Shown one piece after another: positions 36,854-47,803 of a stretch of DNA of 64,000 bases. The notes under the pieces are model-generated. The model saw nothing but the letters and a program-made list of their open reading frames with translations. It did not search any database and was not told where the DNA came from. The translations under genes were made by a program, and so were the position numbers. The stretch covers positions 109,732,045-109,796,044 of the forward strand of contig JASDDO010000006.1 of assembly GCA_030015575.1 (NCBI GenBank), in the 5' to 3' direction. The stretch is from Agapanthus africanus (taxonomy: Eukaryota; Streptophyta; Magnoliopsida; Asparagales; Amaryllidaceae). Each line of letters begins with the position of its first letter. The first letter of the stretch is position 1.

Positions 36854-37204
36854 GGTCTATCCTAGGTGCAAGAAAATAAATGAAATAATATAACGGCGGC
36901 TACAATCTCAACCCGGATATGCCCCGCAAAATAATATTACATCAATTTACAAATTTACATGAATGAAAGAAAAGAACACTCTTCTCACATCCCGGCTATT
37001 CATTCACGACGATCCAATACTTCATATAGGTCTATCCTGGGTGCAAGAAAAGTTAATGAAATAATACAACGGCGGCTACAATCTCAACCCGGATATGCCC
37101 CGAAAAAATAATATTACATCAATTTACAAATTTACATGAATGAAAGAAAAGAACACTCTTCTCACATCCCCGGCTATTCATTCACGACAATCTAATACTT
37201 CATA
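36854..37204. repeat. 175-bp tandem duplication in the H leader
   Basis: Copies start at 36854 and 37029. Both hold GGTCTATCCTRGGTGCAAG at the start and a TCACATCCC(C)GGCTATTC segment near the end; only a few substitutions and indels separate them, so the duplication is recent relative to the element. Confidence 0.9.
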
Positions 37205-37685
37205 TACACAAACCATCATCAAGATACTAATATGTGCAACCCCACTAATCGATATATAGCAATTAGCGGACATTTAGCAACACATATACAAACTGTAACG
37301 TATAAACGATGTTAAAACTGTGACTTCAAAATACTCCGTATTGCCCCAACACTAAGATAACTGAATATGAAATCTGGGCAAAAACAAACACCTAAAAACC
37401 TAATTCCAAGATTCCATAACACCATCAAAAACCCAACACCCAACTAGCACAGTGAACCGACGAGGCTGGTAAAAATGGCATTTCCGTCGGTAATTTCTTG
37501 GAGTTAGGGCATCGTTTTTCTTTGGTGTTCTAGTTACAACTAAAGGAGCACTCTGCAATTGTTTAAAAAAATTTAGAGGCTCTTTAAAAATTAACAGAAA
37601 CTTGGATTTCATTTTTAATCGTTTCGGGGTTATTTCGGTTTCGTAACTTTACCCTTCGTTTAATCTGCTTGTTAAGGTTTTAGTA

Positions 37686-37698
37686 GGCACTGATACCA
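37686..37698 (-). other. Primer binding site of element H
   Basis: The minus strand reads TGGTATCAGTGCC, one base off the J and C1 site, next to the LTR end. It gives H its minus-strand orientation. Confidence 0.82.
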
Positions 37699-37699
37699 C

Positions 37700-39669
37700 T
37701 GTAAGTCGATGTCGCACGCTCCACGCATTTGTGCGGAGGCGAAATTTACAAAAAACAATTTTTATTCTTTGCAACACCAACTTTAATTCCAGGATCTTAA
37801 CAGAAAGCTTAACTAGCTATACTACAAGGAAGTTTAACTACTCGGTAAGAGTTTTATAACTCCTTGTTCTTTGTACTTCGGGTCTTCTTCTCTTCCTCTT
37901 TTTAAACTCCTCGAAGATCTGGATCGCGCTTGATCGTCGGCCTCCTCGTGTCGAAGATGATTCACCCGAGAGTCTATATCTCAAGCTCCTACCTCTAAAC
38001 CAAGGTAACTAAGGTATCTAAGTTGCTAAGCTGGGTAGCTTAGAAGATGTAGAGTGTTTAATGGGTATTTAATCTCAATAGACCTAATGATTCACAACAC
38101 ATGTTAAGGTTTTAAGTCTTGAGGAAGAATGAGAGAAAAATTGGAGAGAGAAAGCAAATGAGCCAGGGTAAAGTAAGTGAAGAATGGCTCCTCACACCAA
38201 GCATGCAATATTTTTTAATTGAAAATATCAACCATGCTTGAATAGTGAGTCCAAACCAATAATATAAAACAATAAGCCATGCTTCACTCCATGCCTCAAA
38301 TATCTTCAATTTCCACCTCATTAATCTATTTCTAAAAATAGATAAATCCAAATAATAAGGTGTCACCTTCTAGAAGTATCTCTTATGAAATTACAAGAAT
38401 GCCCTCACCGTATATATATACCCGTATTCGTATTCCGAAAAATACGAATACAATGAGATAATAATAATCCAATAATATAATACTAGAATCCGGCTTAAAC
38501 CAAAGCCCACTAGTATTATCCGTCCAAACAACATCCATGTAGCCAGTCCACGTATATGATCGGAACCCTGCCGTAAAACCATACAGCCTCTATATCGTTT
38601 CGCCCGAAGCAAGGAAACACTCTGTGTGGGACTCTAAAGACTCAACAGTACGCTGGCGGTGGGTTTAACCATAAGTCCGTTAGCGGTACTAGCTGCACAT
38701 AACGGCTACCCAGGTATCTGTCGATAAGAAGGCCGATGAGCAAACTCATCCGAACTCCTACTGAGCCTATCTGTGATAATCTCCGTACAGTCCGGTCTGT
38801 TCGTCTAAGAGTATCGCATGTCGGGCCTAGAGGGTGGTAAATGTCAGAGCCCTAACAATGCAATAAGTCGTGTCGGTGTAGAGCCCAATACACCCTGAGA
38901 AACTACTGGAGTACTTACCAGTAAATCTCGCTTGCCCTGGCCAGGGACTTTGTGTATTGGCTATCCGAACACAGAGCGATATTAACCCCCAACACCGGGA
39001 GAGCCGAATCCTATCTAACCACTTCTGCCTCCAAGTGTTTCGGGACTGCACTCAATCACTGCCTGTTTGCACGACTCATTTGAGCCGTGGTAGGGTAGTG
39101 ATCTAAGTACAGTGGGAACACACTCGAGATGAATAGTGATGTCAAGTCAACGGACTAATATGTACTCATGTCACCCGGAAACTGCTAACTGACGATATGT
39201 ATAATACCAACCAGCAGTTCCCCCGCGAGTCCGTCTAGTGTAACTCATAACCCAATGAGCACATGTATACTATCTCCGGTATCGCATACCAATGGCTGCG
39301 GGGCAGGCCATCTCTCAGACTGGGATGAGAAGCGTATACACTAGTCTATTCTGGAGTATCGATACCCTGTCTCGATAATCCTACGACTAAGGACAAGTAT
39401 AAGGATGTGCTTATAGACTATTCAGCCCCCACTAGTGTGATTATCTTCACAACACTGGTAGTCATGCAAAGATCCTAAGGGCTCTATCAATATGTATTAG
39501 CGATATGCTAAAAGAAACATATACACATATTAAGATAGAATCAAACTAGATAGTATACTATCATATTGAGCAAGACTATTACTATATCTGTGTATATCCT
39601 AAACTTCCAAAATATAATATACAATCCAGTACTATACAATAATGGCCTTTAGGACATATATCACTAACA
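37700..39669 (-). repeat. 5' LTR of element H
   Basis: TGTAAGTCGATG to ATCACTAACA on the plus strand, 1970 bp. The terminus resembles that of J read in reverse (GTAAGTCGATGT versus ACATCGACTTAC), so H and J are close relatives. The region of the J hairpin is present but no longer forms a palindrome here. Confidence 0.87.
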
Positions 39670-40013
39670 ATTCTAATACATAATGGATAACTAATAAAAA
39701 AAATCAAATATTAGGATTTATCTTCCACCATTTTCGCCGATAACAAATATCTGACTAGTTAAGTTATATTAACGACAGCTTTAGAATGCCTGAATATTAA
39801 CAATTAAGTATTATGGTAATTGCAAGTGATAAAATATTCGTAGTTGATAAAATAATCGCAGAAAGTTAAAACCATGATTCAGAAAATCTAGGATTATTCA
39901 AACCACAAAATAAAAGAAAAGAAATATTTTGTTGAATTACCATTCTCCATGAGTGATTCTAAAAAAATATACTTATTTCTTATTGTCTTAAATCAAGAAC
40001 ATTACTTTTTTCT
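39670..40013. other. AT-rich stretch without recognised feature
   Basis: Between the H LTR and the LINE remnant. No frame, repeat or element end was recognised apart from the LTR junction at 39669/39670. It may be the further 3' part of the LINE remnant, too decayed to read. Confidence 0.5.
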
Positions 40014-40479
40014 TTACTGGTATTCTGCCGAAAAGCCCCGATATCCTAGGTACTGCAAAATAACCCAATGATGAAATAGAATTGCGGCCTTTCGGTAAAT
40101 CAGAAGTAGTGTGTTATCATCTTCTTCCGATGTCTGATTTTTCCGTATTTCACATCTAAACTTCCACCATACCCAAGCAGCATACATGACTAGTAGCCTT
40201 TGCTTCATGACTAGCATGTCAAATCCTTCCATGGATAATGAAGCTCGTAATGCATTAAAACTAATGTTGCAAACATTGATTCACAATTCTATAGATAGAA
40301 TGGCAAGCAACTCACGCCATTTCGAGCATGAGCCAAACAAATATGTTATCGACTTCTCTTCAGCAAGATCACTTAAAGTGCAACAAGGTTCCCCTGTAAT
40401 ATCTCTTTAAAAACCAAGCTGCCGTCGGTACTCTATCATTTAGATGTCTCCAAACAAACCAATGTATCCACCGTGTTAC
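40014..40479 (-). pseudogene. LINE-type RT remnant, 3' part with zinc-binding region
   Basis: The minus strand from 40479 encodes a run with WIHWFVWRHLNDRVPTAAW, typical of the RT-associated zinc-binding (zf-RVT) domain of plant LINEs and LINE-derived RNase-H-like genes. Frame breaks follow, then a 72-codon frame (40232-40014) with a tryptophan-rich segment. The upstream half of the same protein is at 62198-62810, and the reading frame carries over exactly when the Athila element and one GTTAC copy are disregarded. Stops and frameshifts make it non-functional. Confidence 0.75.
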
Positions 40480-42048
40480 TGTTCATATCAGATTTTTGCA
40501 TTTTCATACCGCCAAATTTTTATCACATTGCATATCGGTAGATACTCTTGAGCCGTGTTTGCTAGTCAATTGCAGGATACAGGTTCCCGGTTCTCAAACG
40601 GAGAAATTCATGGAAAACACGACAAAATCCGGTTCCTGCCAACCACAGATAAAACACGGTCTCCGCTCTTCATCCGCATGTTGCCAGATACCAGTTTAGG
40701 AAGACAAAGTATCAAATCAATATCATTCTCATGCACAAGGCTCAATGGTAGCACAAAATCCAAGAGATCTACGCGGAGCTCGAGGCAATCATCCACAAAA
40801 AAAGTCCACCTTTGCTCAATAGAAATTCTGGAAGAAATGGGAAAGAGTTTTTAGAAAATACATACACCAGACAAGAGGGGACAGGAGAACAGGAAAAGTG
40901 CACAGAAGACCTAACCCTAAGTCGACAAGAGGGGCGCGGATCCACGGCCATAGGGGGCTATAGGCGGCGGATCCGCGGCCGTACAGGCAGTTCAGGCAGA
41001 GACTTTTGGGGGGAAGTTTGGTAATTGCGTCAGGGTTCTGTTGGTTGCCCTAGGGTTTCATTTCTTGGCCTATAAATAGCCCAGAATTTTGAGAAGGAAG
41101 GGTCAATTTTTGTATTCTCATTTTGCCTAGTTTTAGTATTGTTCTTCTTCCTCTTCTCACCTCTTCTCCATTAAACTTGTAGTGAGCTTTTGAGTGAAGA
41201 GTTATGAATAAAGAAGACCAATTTTTTATCATGCTTGTCTCTTTCTTTACTTGTTGTAATGTGTTGTAATTTTAATTGTTAAGTAGTTGTTGTTATTTGC
41301 TTGATTGTTTCTTTCTTCTCTCTTTTTCTTTATCATTCATACGACAATGATACTTACGCTTGATCCTCGCCAAGGTGAGGTCGCAAATAGTTAGTCGTAT
41401 TCTTCTAGTCTCCTTCTTTCTATCTTCCTCTTTTGTTTGTTTTGTTTTTCCGTATTATGAAGTGTGAGTAGTTTTATACTTGTTAGGGTAGGATAAGGTT
41501 AGTTTGAGAGAAGGAAATCTCTCTCACTCTTTCCTTGCCCAACAACTTAAATCGACTCCCGTTAATTGAACCACAATCCGCTCCTTACGGCACCCAATCC
41601 TACATGATAGCGGTGATTCCGTAGTGAGACCGGTTGTGGTTGAATTAACCGGAGGTTATGGATAAGAGCCAAGAACGGACGGACAAGCACCAAAAGGAAG
41701 GACTATGCGTTGGAAAGCCTAGCTTATACTCGCAAGTTCCTTCCTAGTCGTGCTAATCCCCGTTGTTGCCGATTACCGTAACACCGATATTAAGTAGGGC
41801 AACGAAAGATGTGGAGACTCCTAACTCAAACTAACCTAATCCTAACCCTAACAAGCTCTCTTTAAATAGCAACTCAACACTTAGATAATCCAACAAAATC
41901 TGAAAACAGGACTTAACTCGTTAAAACACTTTGAAAAAGACTCCCATCTCCCTGCGGACGACCCGTACTCAACCGGCTAGCTACAAGCGAAACCGTCTTG
42001 ATTGCGGTATTTAAACTAAACTTGAACACGCACGTATCCTAACAATCA
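40480..42048 (+). repeat. 5' LTR of the Athila element
   Basis: TGTTCATATCAG to CTAACAATCA. Every base has its partner 20149 bp downstream in the 3' LTR. It contains GGATCCRCGGCC repeats (near 40938 and 40970), a TATA box at 41071-41078, and AATAAA at 41206-41211 as a candidate polyadenylation signal. Confidence 0.95.
41071..41078 (+). promoter_or_regulatory. TATA box of the Athila 5' LTR
   Basis: TATAAATA in the context GGCCTATAAATAGCCC, followed about 30 bp later by AAGGAAGGGTCAA, a plausible start region. The same sequence is at 61220-61227 in the 3' LTR. Confidence 0.7.
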
Positions 42049-42050
42049 AA

Positions 42051-42068
42051 TGGCGCCGTTGCCGGGGA
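42051..42068 (+). other. Primer binding site of the Athila element
   Basis: TGGCGCCGTTGCCGGGGA lies two bases after the LTR. This is the sequence commonly assigned to tRNA-Asp priming in Athila elements; the tRNA identity comes from memory of the family. Confidence 0.85.
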
Positions 42069-43323
42069 GACGGTAGTTTATTTCCTTGTGTAATTTCGGG
42101 TTAATTTGTAAGTATAAAAAAAACGAAAAAAATATACTTTGTAAAAGAAACCATCTTGTTATTCTTGATTAGTTTTTGTGCAAGTGTGCAGGAAATACGA
42201 AGCTCAGGATCGACGCCAAAGACGTTGGAAATACGGAGTTCAAGTACAGTGCCAAAGACGTGGGAACATACACCCACATTTTCGCGGCTACACCGCGACG
42301 GACAAAACGAAGCATCCGGTCTACTGTACAAATCTGGAGTAAATACAGTGATCAAATCAGAATTCCACACATCTAGACAACCAGAGGAGACACAGACCAG
42401 CATCTCCACAAAATTTCAAAGCCCAAGCCACCATCTTGCCGCGGAACAGCGGCCTTAGCACATGTTTGGCGCGGATCCGCAGCCATTTAGTGGCTTCAGG
42501 GTCCCATTTTTTCTCTGTAAGTCTCTCTGCCTCTCCCTTCTCCTCTGAACTCCAATAAACTGTGTTTTCTGTAGCCTTCTTTGCGCAAACTCTTCTCCCC
42601 CTTCCAATAAACTGTTCTTGTGCAGGATTCTTTGCGCCGCAAATAAAAATTGTTTGCAGTTGATTTGTTACTGCTTTGCATTTCTTTAATACGGACTTAA
42701 GGGGCTTGAAACCAATCCAGATTGGGTGGGGATTTCATCACCCTTCCCAGGACCCCAAAAATCACTAAAGCATATGCATTGTCCATTGTAAATTTAAAAA
42801 ATACTAGACTTCAGCCCTAAGGACTTCGCGCTCATTAGGAGAAGATAAACCGTGTTTAGAACCTCGCTTAACCGTATATTGATTACGGGGTGTCTAGGAA
42901 AGTGTTAAAGGCGCAACCGCCGAAAGAGAAAGGGTTATTTAATTAAGGAACTTCGCGAAAGCGTTGGACAACCTCCCCTTATCTCTGCACTTACCTGGCC
43001 CCGTGATCGGTGTATTTTTAAGCCTGTTTCTCGACACTGTTTAACTTCGAAAATCAAGTTCAGGAGCAGGTCTAGTAGACCTAGGTTACCCTAGATCTAG
43101 GTGCGATTGTGCATATCTTGTTTGTGATTGCTTAAGCCGTATTTCCGTACATATTTCTGTAAATCTCTTTCTAAAAAAAAAAAGAAATAAAAAATCAAAA
43201 ACTTTTATAAAAACTTGCCCTTTGTCGCCAAATCCATTTTCACCCACCACCCATCGCCTTTCTTCATTGACGTTTTCTTACCCTCACCTTCTCCGCTTTG
43301 ACTATACTAAACTCGTTTAGTGT
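42069..43323 (+). other. Athila leader
   Basis: Sequence between the PBS and the gag start. No frame above about 100 codons; the two overlapping frames at 42156-42458 have no recognised domain. The last 300 bp are CT-rich and lead to the gag ATG at 43324. Confidence 0.75.
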
Positions 43324-43945
43324 ATGTCCGCTTGGACTCGGGACACTAGCGCCCGTCTAGTCCGCGTTACGTTAGTCGCGACCGACTACGCGATCGACTC
43401 CGAAGTCGATACTCCGTCCACTCCTCTTTCACCCCTTCCTTTGCCGGCCAACTCCGACGTTGACCGGAATTCTGTTCATACATCTTCACCTTCACCTTCA
43501 CCTTCACCAACCTCTTCTTCCGCGATGTCGGGATTCAATCCGAACATCTCTTTGACCACCGCTGGATTGGCTCCACCTCCTACGGAGACCAATCTCCCAC
43601 CACCTCCGCCTGTTGTAGCGCCGCAGCGAATTGCGCTCCAGGATCGTTTCTACCCCACCCGTTCTGCACTTCCCATCTGCCTTTCTCTTCCTCCGGCCAA
43701 TGGGGACAACTTTGAAATTAAGCCACATTTCATCAACATGCTTCCACGTTTTCATGGGCATGAAACTGAAGATGCCTATATCTTCATCAATAAATTTCAA
43801 AATGTCTGTGCCATGATGAAAACCACCCAGCTGTCGGACGATGCTATACGTCTACGGGTCATTCCGTTCACTTTATGCGATCTTGCTGAAAAATGGCTGT
43901 ATAGCACCGCTTCCCACTCAATCACCAGCTGGGACGAGTTTGTTA
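43324..43945 (+). pseudogene. Athila gag, 5' part (disrupted by copia J)
   Basis: The first 207 codons of the Athila gag precede the J target site. A Ser/Pro-rich N-terminal region of about 100 residues (SPSPSPSP) is followed by the conserved gag core containing LQDRFYPTRSALPICLSLPP and the INMLPRFHG..EDAYIFINKF segment. The frame is interrupted after 43945 by J; the remainder starts at 53695 in the same frame. A read-through into the J LTR would add only a few residues (stop at 43963). The ATG at 43324 is the first in frame after a long stop-rich leader. Gag should form the particle that packages element RNA; this copy cannot do so without the downstream part. Confidence 0.88.
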
Positions 43946-45827
43946 TGTTAGTGTTTATGCCCTAGAAGGCCATTACTGTATCATACTAGCTTGTATATTA
44001 CTTAATGGAAGCTTGGGATATTCACATGTATATAACAGTCTTGCTAAACATGGTAGTATGCTACTTGGTTTTTCTATCTTAATATGTGAGTGTATGTATT
44101 GATTGAGCTCTTGGGATCTTGCTTGTCTGCCAGCGTTGTGATGGCAGTCACACTAGTGGGGGCTGGGTAGTCTACAAGCACATCCTTATTCAGGTCCCTG
44201 GTCGTTGGATTATCGAGACAGAGCATCGATACTCTGGAGTAGACTAGTGTGTACGCTTCTCATCCCAGTTGGGGAGATGGTCTGTCCCACAGCCGTCAGT
44301 ACGTCGTACTGGAGATAGTATACAGGTGCTCGTTAGGTTACGGGTACACCGGACAGGACTCACAGGGAACTGTTGGTTGGTTTGATACCAGTCGTCAGTG
44401 AACAGTTCCCAGGTGACATGAGTACAGCGTAGTCCGCAGACTTGACACTGCTACTTCGCCTCGAGTGTGTCCCACTGTTCTTAGATTGCTACCCTACCAC
44501 GGCTCAAAGGAGTCGTGCAAACAGGTAGCAGTTGGGTGCAGTCCCGAGCACTTGGAGGCAGTGGCGGTTAGACAGGATTCGTCCCTCCCGGTATTGGGAG
44601 TAGATATCGTGCTGTGTCAGAGAGCCATTACGCAAAGTCCCTGGCCAGGGCAAGCGAGATTTGCTGGTAGGTTCCAGTAGTTTCTCAGGGTGTAATGGAC
44701 TTCCCTCTGACACGACTTATACCGCTATTAGGGGACTGACGCTTGCCGCCCCCCTAGGCCCGATATGCGATAGTCTTGGACGAACGGACCGGACTGTATG
44801 GAGATTGTCACATCAGACTCAGTAGGAGTTCGGATGGGTTTTCTCATCGGCCTTCTTATCGACAACTACCTGGGGACCGTTACATACAGCTAGTGCCGCT
44901 TGCGGTCTGTGGTTAAACCCACTGCCAGCGTAGTAGTCGAGTCTCTAGAGTCCCACACAGAGAGTTTCCTACTCCAGGCAAAACGATATAGAGGTTGCAT
45001 TATTTTGCGACAAAGGGTTCGGACGCATACGTGCGTTTACGCACGTACGACTTTCGGACAGTTTTTACCAGTCGGCTTTGGTTTAAGCCAGTTACTGGTA
45101 TCCGGTTGTTGGATTTTTACAGTCTAAAGTTTTTCCGTATTTTTGCGGATTGGAGGGGCGTTCTCGTAATTGTACGAGAAGCTTCTAGAAGATATGACTA
45201 AGGAGGTTACTTTGGATGAGATTGTGAGTCATGAGGTGATTCATCATTATCATTAATTGCACCATAAATGATAATGACACATGCTTAATGAATCACCATT
45301 AGATATTTGTGAAGCATGCTTATTCATCACTCATTTTCTTTTGTTGATAAATGAGAATGCTTCATAATATATTATGATACACTCTCTCTCTTCTCATTAT
45401 CTTATCTCATATTCTCTCTCCTCAAGCTCTCATCTTCAAACCCTAATCCTTACACCTCATGAGTTGAGATCAAAGGATTAGTTAGACTAAACAATCCATA
45501 ACCATCACTCTATCTCATCCTAACTTCTTTGATTAGCAATCCAAGAAGGTTAGTTGCCTCAAGTTTAGAGGTTTAGCTTGGAGTTTTGCTCTCGGGTGGA
45601 TCGTCTACTACCTAGAGAAGGCCGAGGAGAACAAGGAGATCGTAAAGACGAAGTACCGGTTTCATTAGGTATAATCCCTTAACACTATAGTTTAGTATAG
45701 CTATGTGTTCGGTTATTATTTGTTTAGCTTCGAATCAAGCGGTTAGTCGATGTTTGTTCTTTAAACTTGATCGTTTTTTAAAATTCCGCCTCCCCATAAG
45801 TACTGGGGTGTACTACATCGACTTACA
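43946..45827 (+). repeat. 5' LTR of J
   Basis: TGTTAGTGTTTATG to CGACTTACA. It contains the perfect hairpin TACGTGCGTTTACGCACGTA at 45028-45047. An AT-rich TATATTA at about 45367 followed by a CTCTCTCTCTTCTC run could be the promoter core; this is weaker than the TATA boxes of C1 and Athila. Confidence 0.95.
45028..45047 (+). other. LTR hairpin of J (8-bp stem, TTTA loop)
   Basis: TACGTGCGTTTACGCACGTA, perfectly self-complementary apart from the loop, unchanged in the 3' LTR (52890-52909). Its stem differs from C1 and G2 by paired substitutions. Confidence 0.85.
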
Positions 45828-45828
45828 G

Positions 45829-45841
45829 TGGTATCAGAGCC
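45829..45841 (+). other. Primer binding site of J
   Basis: TGGTATCAGAGCC, complementary to the 3' end of initiator Met tRNA, one base after the 5' LTR. Confidence 0.92.
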
Positions 45842-47803
45842 TCGCTAAACAATAAATAACTTAATTGCAAATTTGTACGAATTTCGAACGGAAAAACGAA
45901 GCCGGAAAACCCTAAATCTGTTCAGTTTCTGTCGAACTTAAAATGAAGTCCAAAAATTTTTCAGGTTTGCTCAGAAAGCTAGAAAGGAGTCGAGGAGAAC
46001 ACCCAAGAAATTCGAGCCCATGAATCGGCAACTCGGCCGCGGAAGCGCGGCGGATCGGTGGGATCCGCCGCCCTTCCGCGGCGCTTTAGCCGAGTCATGG
46101 ACTCATCTTTCTTGTGTGGGTCCCCTGTGATATTTGGGATTTTCTGGAATATTTAATATTTGCTCAGGTTACTGTTTAACAGAGCAGATTTAGGAGCAAT
46201 ATTGATGTTGTTTAATCGATCGAAATTGTACAGTATTTGCATATTGGATTATATCTGTGATTGTTTAATGTGTTCGTAAACCTCCCCCAACTGCTAGTAT
46301 GTCGGTTGGCAGGGGGTTGCACATTTCTGAAATGGTTATATCTGTTTGTGCATATAAACTGTATTGGACTGTTGTGGTGTATAGCCGGGGTTAGCAATGG
46401 GTTATTGTTTAATTCATTTGTTGTAAATGTAATTTGTTGTAATATTATTTTCGCGGGGCACTTCCAGGTTGCGGTTGTAGCCACCGTTGTATTATTTCAT
46501 TTTACTGTTTTTGCTCCTAGGACTGACCCAAGGTGGGGTACACAGACTACCGGGTGGGTAGTTTGCCGTACCCGTAGGGGTCGAGGGTGGGGTAACGGCT
46601 ATTCATCACAACTGTGTAATCTGTCTTTTCTTGCAGGCTCAAAAGAAATACAGATTGCTTGCAAATCCAATATTGTTTATCTGTGTTCTGAAATGAATAT
46701 CATTGCGTCAGACGAATGTAAAATATCTATATTTATGATAGCTATTTAGACGCCACTTATGTTTTACACCCGCGCTAGCCCAGCCCCCGCTCTGTCGTTA
46801 GTTAAGTAACCTAACGAGTGATGACGGGACCCCGTGGCGAACGCGGATGGCATAAGAGGACGTTGTATTTTCGTTGTTTTCTGCAATGATAGGTTAATGA
46901 TGGGACGCATTATCTATAATGCAAAGTAAAACAAACCAAAGTTTTAATCGTTGGAACAATTTAAAAGAAACCACTCGGTTATTTTTTAAAACAGATATTT
47001 TTAAATGCGGAGATTTAACCACTCCTTTTAAAAGCTATCAGGTTCCTTCGGTTATATCAAGTTCACTACGTTCACGGTTTCGCCAAAACCAGTCGTAGCC
47101 CTCCGTCATTTCATTTGGGTATTCAGTAGTATTCAAGCTATGCAGTTTTGGCCAACGTCATGGCATAGTGTTTGGTAGCTGCTGGGTATTCATTTGTTGC
47201 ATAGATAGATGAGTTGATTTGGGACAGTCGTATTATCATTTGGCCAACGTCAGGGATATATACGGATGGGTTCAAATTAACAAGATAATGATGGGTAGAA
47301 CTTGACATGTGACTTATGACATTTTGACCAACGCCAAGGTCATAAGAGCATGGGGTAAAAACTTATATCGGGAATTTCTAAAGAAACTGAAATTTGCAAA
47401 GAACCAAGTGCATACCATTTTGAGTTTGATGAATGTTGGTAGCATTCCTACAACATTATCAGACGATGATATTTGGATCCCGATCCTACTGTGAGTATAT
47501 GCTACTTATCAGGATATTCGTCGCTTAACGATCAATGCTATAAACCAAGTAGGTGTCCAGAAAAGTGTCAGCGGGGTTACGCCCCCAGAGAAAAGAGGTT
47601 ATTTAATTAAGGAACTTCGCGAAAGCGTTGGAAAACCTCCCTCGAAGTATCGACACCGGCCTGGCTGAACGGTTAAGCAAGTATTGTACGGTGAGAATAG
47701 TCTTGGCTAATTCTTCTTTTATGGTTTGAGAAAGGATTCGAGAAACAGTGGGAGCCATCCAGTTTAGATAAACTAAAAACCACTCTAAACTTGCAAGAGC
47801 ATC
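45842..47803 (+). other. Leader of J
   Basis: About 1.96 kb without a credible gene. The 162-codon frame at 46261-46749 has no recognised domain and no counterpart in the other leaders. The leader holds a GC-rich CGCGG-rich patch (46030-46090), the conserved block (46761-46856) and three copies of a TTTTGRCCAACGYCAAGG-type motif near 47147, 47240 and 47325. It ends in a CT-rich run ending TAATTGCAG just before the gag-pol start region. Confidence 0.75.
46761..46856 (+). other. Conserved leader block (J copy)
   Basis: About 95 bases from GTTTTACACCCGCGCTAGCC to GCGGATGGCATAAG. The same block is found in C1 (10437-10530), D (6309-6402), G (610-704, minus) and H (36440-36528, minus), although the sequence around it has diverged. 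It includes TTAGTTAAGTAACCTAACG, a partial palindrome. The location between primer site and gag suits an RNA packaging or dimerisation signal, but that role is inference. Confidence 0.75.

Larger units (their letters stand above)
35476..37685 (-). other. Leader of element H
   Basis: Untranslated leader, antisense in this window. It contains the conserved leader block (36440-36528), repeated CCTTGACGAAGGCCAA-type motifs near 35952, 36039 and 36131, an (AT)n run and a 175-bp tandem duplication. No credible gene. Confidence 0.78.
29523..39669 (-). mobile_element. Copia element H (Angela-like), decayed, minus strand
   Basis: Read right to left: 5' LTR (37700-39669), PBS (37686-37698), leader, gag and protease start (35475-34303), solo LTR G2 insertion, then integrase (about 29915-29523), where D interrupts. 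The rest of pol and the 3' LTR must lie left of the window. Gag and pol belong to the same lineage as J. About 490 bp of pol between the protease and the middle of integrase are missing where G2 sits. H is the outermost layer of the left cluster and so among its oldest members. Confidence 0.85.

Noticed and set aside
46261..46749. 162-codon plus-strand frame in the J leader
   Set aside because: No recognised domain, no counterpart in the leaders of C1, D, G or H, and it lies where this family has an untranslated leader.
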